Shown here: positions 59,101 to 64,000 of the stretch, piece after piece | How positions within the stretch are numbered: position 1 is the first letter of the stretch | Layout: each line of letters starts with the position of its first letter | Source: Schistosoma haematobium | Lineage: Eukaryota > Platyhelminthes > Trematoda > Strigeidida > Schistosomatidae | Assembly: GCF_000699445.3 (NCBI RefSeq) | Contig: NC_067195.1 | Location: forward strand, 55,284,465-55,348,464 | Direction of reading: 5' to 3' | Length of the DNA stretch: 64,000 nucleotides | The notes under the pieces: generated by a model | What the model was told of the DNA's origin: nothing | Seen by the model: only the letters and a program-made list of their open reading frames with translations | The model's database searches: none | Position numbers and translations under genes: made by a program

Positions 59101-62003
59101 TTTAAGTCGAGAAAGACCACCATTGTCGGACGCCGATAAGTATGCCTGTGTTCTAGAATCTGATGAATGGTGAATATGTGGTCGATGCAGCCACGACCAG
59201 GTCTAAAGCCAGCTTGGTTCTCTCGTGTTTGCAGTTCCCGAGTCTTAGTTAGGCGTCTGATAATTATCGAGGCTAGTATTTTAGATATTATATTAGTTAA
59301 ACTAATCCCTCTGTGGTTGTCACAGGATGATTTTGACCCTTTCTTATATATTGGGACGATAAGTGATTGTGACCAGTTAGATGGAATAACGTTTAACTCC
59401 CGGATTTTAGCTAAAATATTAGTCAACCTAATCGCTAAAATTGGACCACCATCCTTAAAGACCTCTGGAGCCAATCCGTCTGGACCAGCTGCCCTTCCTC
59501 GTTTCAGATTAACTATAGCCTTTTGAACTTCAGCAAGAGTTGGGGGACCTACTTCAATGTTCCATTCACACTGTCTGGGAATGGAGGGTAGTTGTAGAGT
59601 AGCTGAAGGCCAGCTGAACTGTTCTCTGAAATGTTCCGCCCATCGTTCTAAACGCCTGGACTGGGAGCAGATGAGTGTATCGTCTTTTTCCGATATAATC
59701 TCACTTACACTTGACTTATTAATTCCAGTATCTTTTATTAGTCTGTAAAGCTGTTTTGTGTTCCCTATAGTCGCCGCCTTTTCCATCTCTTTTGCTTTCG
59801 TTGCCCACCACTGCTCACGGTCGTTTCTTAGACTTTTTCTTAACCTAGATCTGATTTGTTGTCGCTCTTCATCATGTTCAGAACCTGATGGGACGAGTTT
59901 GCGAGAATCCATCAGTGTGATAGACTTTGAAGAAATCCAATGGTTCTTTGAAACTCTGTGGTTTAAGTCGCTAATAGATGTCACTGCTGCTTCCACAGCT
60001 GCTTGTATTTCATTCCAAGCAACATCTGGGTCAGCCTCGTCTTCAGAACTACCTAATCGTGACCTCAGTTGTTCCTGGAACCTACTTTTGGTTTCCTCGC
60101 TACTCAGTTCGGTTCTAATGGGTCTTTTTAATGTGGCTTTTCTGCGTCCAGTGAGGCGCAAGCAGATGCGTGCCCGTATTAGGGCGTGGTCGGAGTCCAA
60201 GCAGGTACTCCAGAATGAGCGACAATCTTCTACCGACCCTCTCCAACGATGACTGATGGCAATATAATCTATTTGAGTCCATCGTTGGTTTGGTGCAGGC
60301 GGTCGCCACGTTAGACGATGTCTCTCCTTATGCTTGAAATTTGTGTTTGCTAAAAATAAACGATTGTCTGAGCACAGTTGCAGCAGACGATCACCATTAT
60401 CTGTTCGCTGTGCCGGAATGCTAAAATATCCACCTAAATGCCTTTCTGTTTGGTTTAAGCTACCTATCTGAGCATTAAAGTCACCCCCTACGAGTACTAT
60501 GTCTGAGCGTTTAGCTTTCTGAAGAAGTTCGGACAGCTTTCTGTAAAATTCATCTTTCACATCATCTGAGCTGCAGTCAGTGGGAGCGTAGGCAGAAACG
60601 ACGAAAAGGCAACGACGTGTGTCCCTATCCTTCCGAGTTCTTACGGAGCCGTTTAGCCGAACAGCACATAGAGGACTGTTGACGGGGATCCACTCTAGCA
60701 GTGCTTGTTCCGCCTTCATGCTTAGTGCTATGCCTACACCTACCAGTCCACGAGAACTGGCCATCGGGTCACCAGATACACGTAGGGTGTATCTCGTTGG
60801 CTCTCCGTTTTGCCGAGGTGAGGTCAAGTGAATGACCACACTGGAATCCTGTATGCGTGTTTCGGAGACACAGCATACATCAATGGAAAGAGACTCTAGG
60901 GTTTTAGCCAAGGAAGCCTGCTGACCGATTTGACATAGAGTGCGTACGTTGAAGGCTCCAATGTGTAGTTTGGAGCGAGGTTTCAGTAGACCTGGGACAG
61001 GGTTTTGAGCACTAGAATCGTTGGCTATGGTGACACTTGAGGAGGAAGCTGAAAGAGGAAGTTTAGAGTGGAAAGTCGATGTAGGAGGAATAATAGGAAT
61101 TGAAGAGGAAGGTTGATTATGAATACAGTGGTCTCGAGTGCTGTTAGAGGTATGAGGGCGGTTATCACTTCCCGGTTGCCCACACCGTGGAAGGGTTCTT
61201 CTGGAGGTACCTGAAAAGGAAATTGGATTAGAGGCGGTCTCAGTGACCTGAGAGCGTGACCGCAGTGCCCAAGGGACAACTGCTTGAGGCCGGTCGCGCA
61301 CGGCCTTTTCGTGGGAGGTTTTTGACGTGTTAGCTCCGTTCTTCAAAGGGCCTTACCGCCGGAGACGGAAATCCGTGAGGTAAGGTGAGGTGTGCATTTT
61401 TAGGGTCGACCTTTTCTAACCCCACCCCTCCTTGTGGGAAGGCAGCATCGCTGTCATGCTGGTTGTCTGAAGGAAACACCTTACTGCTGTCACACCTCTG
61501 TACAGTCAGCAGTACGACTTCGCCTTCGGACCTTGGGTTTGTTGCTTTTAGTCTTACCGCTCTTCAACCGACCTGTCTGACATGGTAGGACCTTGAGGAA
61601 CGGTTGTTCCAGCCTGTATAGCTCGGTTCCTTCATCACGATAGGCAAGCCCGACCACCACGTCAAGGTAGCAACAACGGTCGGGTAGGAGGCTGTAGGGA
61701 GCCCGGTTCAAACCCGTGATAAATAGCTGGAAACTATGGGTTTCAACGACTAAACAATAAAGTTAATAATTGAACATCGATTGTTTTAACCACTGCGGCA
61801 CTGTTCTCCGAAGATACAATCTAGAATCTCATCTTTAAAGGATGTTCAGCTAATATATATTGAGAACGATGAAAAATCAATGACGCAGTATTCAAAGTGT
61901 ACACTGACTTGCATTAATTTGACAAGAACACCTAGAGCGATAGCATAGTGTTCAGAATCAAGTTCATCGGTTTCTGCTTCATTAATCAGTCGAACAGCAT
62001 TTA
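37904..62003 (-). CDS. EXOC7: Exocyst complex component 7 (Exo70), C-terminal two thirds
   Basis: Ten exons in coding order: 62003-61909, 56738-56625, 55577-55458, 54890-54720, 52865-52703, 50672-50552, 44239-44144, 41413-41216, 40731-40659, 38158-37904 (stop). They total 1406 nt, about 467 codons, all junctions in phase. The order follows vertebrate EXOC7: AEAxTDEL..HYAIALGVLVKL, NIFKNGSSDILTEGT, PEDGTIHELTTN, MYLENLLEFADIIGTTL, NNIQYILKSIYK, DFNNGLSTLTKQ, SIPDRELKN and RDKYIKLSVEEFE..IRHLFNG. Exo70 is a helical-rod subunit that tethers exocytic vesicles to the plasma membrane through a basic C-terminal patch binding PI(4,5)P2. The N-terminal coiled-coil exons are outside or upstream of the window. 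A Ser/Asn/His-rich insert in exon 41413-41216 is absent from vertebrate EXOC7. Confidence 0.88.
38600..39302 (+). mobile_element. SR2-like LINE fragment, old, continued at 39806
   Basis: Degenerate C-terminal coding region and 3' UTR: CTTATGGCGTAGGCGAGACA (the RRRD block), GACATGTGTTACGTATGCCC (the GHVLRMP block), GCTAAGGGAGGCCAAACCAA. It is broken many times. The 3' UTR resumes at 39806 after a U-unit insertion and ends near 39900. It lies in the last EXOC7 intron. Confidence 0.7.
39319..39791 (+). mobile_element. U unit inserted in an SR2-like 3' UTR
   Basis: 473 bp, nearly identical to 11071-11536, with a TTTAAATAAATAAATAAA tail. It is flanked by TTCTCTGGAATT on both sides (39307-39318 and 39794-39805), extended imperfectly to ACTTTTCTCTGG on the left. 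The surrounding LINE 3' UTR reads through once the unit is removed. Open frames inside it (39299-39631) are incidental. Confidence 0.82.
39901..40658. other. EXOC7 last intron, nothing recognised
   Basis: AT-rich sequence without legible transposon or exon. The open frame 39868-40065 is not supported. Confidence 0.4.
40659..40731 (-). CDS. EXOC7: EXOC7 exon i
   Basis: 73 nt from a CTTTGTAG acceptor to a GTGAGT donor. It encodes CARMLSLPDGNILNRITGLI and NRSS, leading into DFNNGL of the last exon, comparable to vertebrate 'IIKERFKGFNDGL'. Confidence 0.75.
41216..41413 (-). CDS. EXOC7: EXOC7 exon h, ambiguous donor
   Basis: It reads CCADILHLRPFPESC, then a Ser/Arg-rich and an Asn/His/Gln-rich stretch, ending DEHLTK. 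The obvious donor AAG/GTGTCT (end at 41218) would put the next exon out of frame. Ending two bases further, before GTCTTT (41216), keeps the frame. I use 41216, but a missed micro-exon is also possible. Confidence 0.65.
41515..41680 (+). mobile_element. Sm-alpha-like SINE with hammerhead ribozyme relic
   Basis: The unit shows GGTCCTGGGCTGGATTCCCA (remnant of a tRNA-type B box), then a hammerhead-like core at 41575-41602: CTGAAGATTCCCATCC then TAGGACGAAACGG. The canonical hammerhead core is CTGATGA...GAAA, and here the first element has changed to CTGAAGA. Schistosome Sm-alpha SINEs are known to encode an active hammerhead between a Pol III promoter and a short tail. This copy is probably inactive. 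Confidence 0.68.
42052..42672 (+). mobile_element. SR2-like LINE fragment, RT N-terminal region
   Basis: The plus strand carries the linker and early RT: LKRGRTAGPDGLTPDVFK, then ENQAGFR, FLDLKVEFDSVD and, in the frame 42522-42761, QKYINLVGAFYSNTTSQVRA and SSGDRHGCLPSPFL. It has several stops. It ends abruptly and abuts an oppositely oriented piece of the same LINE family. Confidence 0.72.
42690..43735 (-). mobile_element. SR2-like LINE, 5' part with internal deletion
   Basis: Read on minus from 43735: the LINE 5' UTR (GACGGTTGCTGCTAC, then GGGCTATACTGGCTGG) runs to about 43500. There it jumps to the end of the endonuclease (ATGGCGACCCCCTGCACC, equivalent to 33179) and continues through the linker to LKRGRT-like text near 42720. 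About 1.2 kb, including the endonuclease N-terminus, is missing. The plus-strand frames in this interval are shadows. Confidence 0.68.
43740..43995 (-). mobile_element. SR2-like LINE (A) 3' end scrap
   Basis: It begins with the inverted tail CAGTCAGTCAGTGACAACG and carries the 3' UTR up to about GGATTAGAATTTGGGAGAAC, the last coding bases. It lies directly next to the 5' part of another copy. Confidence 0.72.
44144..44239 (-). CDS. EXOC7: EXOC7 exon g
   Basis: 96 nt from a GATTTTTAG acceptor to a GTATGT donor. It encodes KTNIHRYLLSQDREAVAKIT and LDERKLFYTR. The longer open frame extending to 44343 is intron read-through. Confidence 0.78.
44440..44630 (-). mobile_element. Sm-alpha-like SINE with degenerate hammerhead
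   Basis: On minus: GTTCAGTCGTCTCAATG, CCGAAGGCTCTGTATTCAAC (tRNA-like B-box region), GGACAACGCCAAGTCCCATA, CTAGGATGAAATAG (positions about 44490-44520), then GGGGCTTCCAGGT. The order equals that of the copy at 41.5 kb. The conserved GAAA survives, but the CTGATGA element is lost. Confidence 0.6.
44640..46015. other. EXOC7 intron, nothing firmly recognised
   Basis: One stretch near 45290-45360 in minus orientation has a B-box-like GGTTTCAAGTCC and may be another old SINE head. Otherwise no coding or repeat signal. Confidence 0.35.
46016..46828 (+). repeat. Left arm of the 813-bp inverted repeat
   Basis: It starts near CATAATGGCATGGGAAAA and ends at CATGTAGTAGTTC. It pairs with 47291-48103. 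The differences I see are at the outermost end (ATGGG against GTGCC context, ATG against ACG); the interior looks identical. Confidence 0.9.
46310..47293 (+). pseudogene. MULE-type (FAR1/ZSWIM3-like) transposase, 5' half
   Basis: Proposed exons: 46310-46323, 46410-46691, 46724-47004 and from 47030, joined in frame. The N-terminal FAR1-like DNA-binding part reads FACWDDFDSALKEF, then an in-frame TGA, then DVRFKYLFVTFHC, CKFFNCQSKFRVR, SYKMLHNHPCSSSW and CDPWTRRLSSEEK, with GKVVTAADVKTMK. The transposase core begins VVCIDSTHNTNNKK, whose Asp is the first catalytic residue of MULE transposases, then QLVVTDNFGRGRE in a shifted frame. The reading ends at the inverted arm. The introns would be 86, 32 and 25 nt. 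Stops and truncation make it inactive. Confidence 0.72.
47005..47029 (+). other. 25-nt micro-intron in the MULE transposase
   Basis: GTAAGT...TTTCAG. Removing it joins Ser-Thr in frame to the exon reading KQVMDLLRQKSEV and on to the IDSTHNT motif, whereas the unspliced frame runs to an unrelated stop at 47129. A second short candidate, 32 nt, lies at 46692-46723. Confidence 0.55.
47291..48103 (-). repeat. Right arm of the 813-bp inverted repeat
   Basis: It starts GAACTACTACATGGATG and ends TTCCCGTGCCATTACG. It begins directly after transposase codons GRGR, so it interrupts the transposase reading frame. The minus-strand frame ending at 46151 in the left arm and its twin here are shadows. Confidence 0.9.
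48104..49637. repeat. EXOC7 intron with a diverged direct repeat
   Basis: Two similar blocks of about 115 bp, 48662-48780 and 49290-49405, share TTTACAAACAGC, TTCAACACCACCATAATTAA and GGAC.TGAAT. They are about 630 bp apart. I do not recognise the family. The rest is AT-rich without signal. Confidence 0.5.
49638..50060 (+). repeat. Candidate solo LTR
   Basis: 423 bp beginning TGTTACATG and ending CATAACA, so the ends form the TGTTA...TAACA inverted repeat typical of LTRs. An AATAAA occurs near 49969, about 90 bases from the end, and a TATAT-type box upstream. No coding sequence flanks it, and I cannot link it to either gypsy remnant. No clear target duplication. Confidence 0.4.
50552..50672 (-). 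CDS. EXOC7: EXOC7 exon f
   Basis: 121 nt between a TTAACTTAG-type acceptor and a GTATGT donor. It encodes NAIFALMTNLERKSEVYSEE and MNNIQYILKSIY, equivalent to 'AIFLHNNYNYILKSL' in vertebrate EXOC7. Confidence 0.86.
50745..51300 (+). mobile_element. SR2-like LINE (subfamily B) 3' end, 5'-truncated
   Basis: The plus strand runs from AGTATCAGGGAATGATGG (equivalent of the VLGNDGKS block) through TTGGGTCACGTGTCACGTAT (GHVLRMP), the final coding region, and a 3' UTR ending GTTGTAGCTGACTGACCG. The reading frame is broken. It starts about 75 bases from EXOC7 exon f. Confidence 0.75.
51301..52702. other. EXOC7 intron, nothing recognised
   Basis: AT-rich, no long open frame, no recognised repeat. Confidence 0.4.
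52703..52865 (-). CDS. EXOC7: EXOC7 exon e
   Basis: 163 nt after a TCGATTAG acceptor, to a GTAAGG donor. It reads ALMYLENLLEFADIIGTTL, continuing the HELT motif exactly as 'NAILFLQQLLDF' does in vertebrates, then TLKYLTTIGQNHAFLENKFG. Confidence 0.9.
53060..53180 (-). mobile_element. tRNA-related SINE head
   Basis: On minus: CGAGCACCTCAGTAATAACG (A-box-like), CAGACTGTGAAGCTAAGTG, then GGGTTCGAATCAC, which contains a perfect B-box GGTTCGAATC. It resembles the promoter part of schistosome tRNA-derived SINEs. The downstream part is not legible as Sm-alpha. Confidence 0.5.
53920..54010 (-). mobile_element. tRNA-related SINE head, diverged
   Basis: On minus: CTTGGCGCGATAGGCTGACG (A-box-like) and CACATGAGTTCGAAATGGGG (B-box-like). 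Same general layout as the copy at 53.1 kb, more decayed. Confidence 0.38.
54720..54890 (-). CDS. EXOC7: EXOC7 exon d
   Basis: 171 nt, 57 codons, phase 0. It begins GVDNVLIDFNQLVLRLLSQS and ends IVPEDGTIHELTTN. The PxDGTxHELT motif is the clearest Exo70 signature in this gene. Confidence 0.9.
55239..55316. repeat. 78-bp perfect palindrome with no spacer
   Basis: Two 39-nt arms, 55239-55277 and 55278-55316, meet at GGTCGACC. The arm reads TTTGGTGGAGTTTTG, TTCTCTGAGCTGGATGG, TTTGGTC. No mismatch is visible. It lies in an EXOC7 intron between exons c and d. A palindrome of this size with no loop would extrude a cruciform and is normally hard to replicate or sequence. Confidence 0.95.
55458..55577 (-). 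CDS. EXOC7: EXOC7 exon c
   Basis: 120 nt, 40 codons, phase 0 at both ends. It reads TLTRLMHRAQGRAESHMVMS, LLVVLKKFFQISDDLVSVLQ, matching the vertebrate helix pair that ends in 'FDQVLQGT'. Confidence 0.84.
56225..56345 (+). mobile_element. tRNA-related SINE head
   Basis: The plus strand reads TGATGGTTAGGATCTCACC, then GAAGGTTCTGAGTTCGATTG: an A-box-like and a B-box-like block with tRNA-like spacing, then CTTACTGTGCGCTGTTGGG. Probably the promoter half of a SINE. Confidence 0.42.
56625..56738 (-). CDS. EXOC7: EXOC7 exon b
   Basis: 114 nt, 38 codons, phase 0 at both ends (TTTTTTAG acceptor, GTAAGT donor). It contains NECILLDRLQL and LFNIFKNGSSDILTEGT, equivalent to the vertebrate 'SLIQDALDGLMLEGE' helix. 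Confidence 0.82.
57000..57746. other. EXOC7 intron before the second full LINE
   Basis: Contains at about 57160-57200, on minus, a B-box-like GGTTCAAAACCTGCTG that may be another SINE remnant. Otherwise nothing recognised. Confidence 0.35.
57957..61346 (-). pseudogene. SR2-like ORF, three nonsense codons only
   Basis: From the ATG at 61346, 957 codons are open to a TGA at about 58473. The same frame then continues with a TAG about 6 codons later and a TGA in the EH-stop-LPRRAM context near 58210, ending at 57957 (1130 codons in total). Endonuclease: [133 protein letters not shown]. The C-terminal domain has [13 protein letters not shown] and [12 protein letters not shown]. At least the third stop looks like CGA to TGA. 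Without these stops the frame would be complete; as it stands the protein lacks its C-terminal 170 residues. Confidence 0.92.
61650..61685 (-). ncRNA. Candidate HDV-like ribozyme core, subfamily B
   Basis: On minus from 61684: CCCGACC pairs with GGTCGGG 23 bases downstream. Inside, ACC and GGT close the loop TTGACGT directly before the second strand. GTTG right after the first strand can pair with CAAC located about 80 bases into the element, a possible P2. The arrangement mirrors 31812-31847, with pair-preserving differences. Confidence 0.38.
61909..62003 (-). CDS. EXOC7: EXOC7 exon a (first in window)
   Basis: 95 nt between a TTTTATAG acceptor and a GTCAGT donor. It encodes NAVRLINEAETDELDSEHYA and then IALGVLVKLMQ. 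It aligns to the vertebrate segment where a Thr-Asp-containing stretch precedes 'CVSAFVKLAQSEY'. It starts with two bases completing a codon from an unseen exon. Confidence 0.72.
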
Positions 62004-62104
62004 CTATAAAAAGAAAATGAAACAAAAAAAAAGAACAGTATATTTACAAGTTATACACAAAAAGAATTATAAAGTCGAATATTTCAATGAACATAAAGAA
62101 GATT

Positions 62105-62230
62105 TATAATTAATAGATTCACAACCTTATCTAATGATTCACCGTCATTCCGTAATACTCTGTGTCTAACCTCACTATTACTTACCCGGTGATTGCAACA
62201 ATATTTCTAAGGCATATGTGGTCAAGAAAA
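62105..62230 (-). mobile_element. SR2-like LINE (B) internal scrap
   Basis: On minus, about 120 bp matching the LRNIA...WDHRVSNSEVR...VLGNDGKS region (plus-strand TCACTATTACTTACCCGGTG, CGTCATTCCGTAATACTCTG). Truncated at both ends. Confidence 0.65.
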
Positions 62231-63239
62231 CATGTCCACGACTTTACGAAGCATAAACAGTTAGCCACAGTACCAAGAAACAACACGAAAACAGAATTTT
62301 AATCACTACTTTAACCGATGACGACACGGGAGGAAAACAGGTATTTACAGTTTTCTGAAATTTCATTTAGAGTCATATATCGAAGGTGTACACTTTAATG
62401 CGGTGAACTTAACTGGGTTCGGGTAGCTTAGAAATCTCGAAATAGGTCTAGAAAACACTCTGTCTTAGGCTGATCAAGGTTGAACTTTTGGGAAATAGTA
62501 AATCTACTGCCAACTATTTATATCCTACATGATTGCTTACACGGTATTGTTGTCGACCAATTATACATAAATACTTCTTCAAGTACATTACAGAATTAGA
62601 TGAATATTGAACTGGAAAATTAGTAAACTAATGATATTAATTTTAACCACAGTATTTATGTGCTTGTTAAATAAAAAATAAAAACAATGACTGAAACTAT
62701 TTTCAACTGTTCTTAGGAGGTTGACAGCTCAGTGGTTAAGATATTCACCTTACATCCACTAAGTAGCAGGTCCAAACACTGCTCAATCTATTTCACTTTG
62801 GGCAACTGATAAATATTGACAACCCTTACACTTAAAGTATGGCTAGAAGCCAAGTAAACATATCAGTGTCCGGTTATAAGTTAATAATAACTACTGTTTA
62901 TTAAGCAATAACTAACTAAATTTTACTTGATATCCGTGTAATATGCAAAGATAACCTTTTTTAACTGTTCAAAGTACGCACCTTTTCCGCCTATTTTAGT
63001 TGTGATTAACATACTGCTGATTCGAGATTAAATGAACAATTCTGCATACTTTTAAATAACTAACCATCTACTTTAACTTCTCAACCATCTTATTCAGAAT
63101 AATTTGCTAACTTAATAACTTGTTATTGCAATTTTCTTTTGATAACCATCATAAATTCTTAAATTTTTGAGAAGATGGTAATTCTTCTTTGCAAATACCA
63201 TAAAATTAGTGTGCAACTATAATGAAAAAGTCATGAAGC
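62231..63239. other. Upstream EXOC7 intron with one SINE head
   Basis: AT-rich. On plus at 62712-62800, ACAGCTCAGTGGTTAAGATA and AGCAGGTCCAAACACTGC form a tRNA-like A box and B box, probably a SINE promoter half. I found no further EXOC7 exon here. Confidence 0.4.
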
Positions 63240-63783
63240 AGTAATTCGCATTTAAAGGGGGAGGAGCGCATCCCAAACATTCTGGCATTGTTGCTCAGTG
63301 CAATCAATAGACTGCATTTTATCAGCGTCTTCACCAAACAGGAATATATCATCTGTGCATTCTAAGTCGATAAGTAGACCTCCTGGTAGGAGATCAAGTC
63401 CTGAAAATTCAGTCGACGAGAACGTTATTTCCAGCAGTAGGTCTATGATAAAATTAAACAAGAGAGGAGATAGTGGACAGCCTTGATGGACACCATTAGA
63501 GGTTGCAAAATCAAATGACAAATAGCCATAAGCTCTGACTCGACTAGTAGTGTTCGAGTAAAGAGCCTTCACAAAGCTTATTTACTTCTGAGGTACTCCT
63601 GTTAATGACAGACACTGACACAGAATCTCGCGGTCTATAGAGTCAAACTCTGCTTTTAAGTTTAAAAAGACCACCATTGTCGGACGCCGATGAGTATGCC
63701 CGAGTTCTACAATCTGACGAATGGTGAATATATGGTTGATGTATTCATGAGCAGGTCTCAAGCCATGTTTACTCTCTAGTTAA
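63240..63783 (-). mobile_element. SR2-like LINE fragment, RT core
   Basis: On minus: [16 protein letters not shown] text near 63690-63640 (frames broken), [39 protein letters not shown] and LECTDDIFLFGEDADKMQS. The active-site YADD has become CTDD, so the RT is inactive. It closely matches the copy at 57-61 kb. Confidence 0.75.
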
Positions 63784-63912
63784 TTCCCTCCCAGTTGTTA
63801 TGTTATTAGGTTCTAGCGCTTTCCCAATGTTTATTTGTCTGAGGGCCATAATGATTTCTTCGGTCGTTGGTGTATTAACACCTATAGGAAGGTCTACGTG
63901 TGCTGCCAACAA
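63784..63912 (-). mobile_element. R1 (RTE) LINE linker scrap
   Basis: On minus: DLPIGVNTPTTEEIIMALRQ then INIGKALEP, the segment before the RT domain in RTE elements of the R1 type. It directly abuts the SR2-like fragment on the same strand, so two LINE families are fused end to end here. Confidence 0.5.
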
Positions 63913-64000
63913 CAATAAACTAATTTAATTAGCAACAATAACGTGCTAACTAGCAACTTGTCTCGGAGTGCATTTTAAAAAGGAAGCTGTGGTATGTGAA

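Larger units (their letters stand above)
57756..61685 (-). mobile_element. SR2-like (RTE-type) LINE, full length, subfamily B
   Basis: 3930 bp on minus, flanked by CAGCCTCCT target-site duplications (plus-strand AGGAGGCTG at 61686-61694 and 57747-57755). The 5' end reads ACCCGACCGTTGTTGC and the 3' end has a TGAC tail preceded by GTTGTAGC. The single ORF is uninterrupted by indels. Compared with the copy at 31.8 kb it has a different 3' UTR, so at least two subfamilies were active. It lies in an EXOC7 intron in the same orientation as the gene, so its own signals could interfere with transcription. Confidence 0.9.

Noticed and set aside
58690..60831. Plus-strand frames over the second full-length LINE (for example 59758-60252)
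   Set aside because: They are antisense shadows of the LINE ORF; the minus-strand frame carries all endonuclease and RT motifs.
1..64000. CRISPR arrays, rRNA, true tRNA genes, spliced-leader RNA gene, bacterial contamination
   Set aside because: I looked for regularly spaced repeats, rRNA-like conserved blocks, complete tRNA cloverleafs and an SL-like sequence and saw none. The tRNA-like pieces lack full cloverleafs.

Overview
The window looks like nuclear DNA of a blood fluke (genus Schistosoma; species not decided). The evidence is the AT-rich, intron-dominated sequence, the set of interspersed elements (SR2/RTE-like and CR1-like LINEs, a Penelope-like element, Ty3/gypsy fragments, a Mutator-like transposase, and Sm-alpha-like SINEs carrying hammerhead remnants), and very short introns of 25-33 nt. 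Nothing bacterial or viral was seen: no operons, CRISPR array or rRNA.

Three host genes can be assembled from exons. (1) A COX6C-like cytochrome oxidase subunit lies on + at 5355-5630: two exons, a 33-nt intron, 80 residues. (2) A DUS4-type tRNA-dihydrouridine synthase lies on - at 36270-9744. Its six exons join in phase into 370 residues, but the gene spans 26.5 kb because its introns are packed with transposons. (3) EXOC7 (exocyst subunit Exo70) lies on - at 62003-37904: ten exons covering the C-terminal two thirds, with the 5' exons beyond the right edge. DUS4L and EXOC7 are arranged head to tail about 1.6 kb apart.

Layout. 1-1.35 kb: 5' part of an RTE LINE (here 'R1'). 1.4-9.7 kb: COX6C-like gene and LINE/short-element debris. 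9.7-36.3 kb: DUS4L with, in its introns, a gypsy remnant (10.1-14.0 kb), a CR1-like LINE (14.4-18.5 kb), a Penelope-like element with an intact 651-codon ORF (22.3-24.2 kb), gypsy pieces (25-27 kb) and a full-length SR2-like LINE (31.8-35.8 kb). 37.9-62 kb: EXOC7 with LINE pieces, two hammerhead-type SINE relics, a Mutator-like element folded into an 813-bp inverted repeat (46.0-48.1 kb), a candidate solo LTR, a 78-bp perfect palindrome (55.3 kb) and a second full-length SR2-like LINE broken only by three nonsense codons (57.8-61.7 kb). The right end holds more LINE pieces.

A recurring short element, called the 'U unit' here (about 470-545 bp, tail of TAAA repeats), occurs at least seven times. 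It has inserted into other elements with target-site duplications, has itself received the SR2-like LINE, and forms a chimera with that LINE. The most novel signals are a possible HDV-like ribozyme at the exact 5' terminus of the SR2-like LINE, supported by compensatory changes between two copies; the Mutator foldback; and the spacer-free palindrome. Family names such as SR2, Sm-alpha and Curupira rest on recollection of described families, not on a database search.
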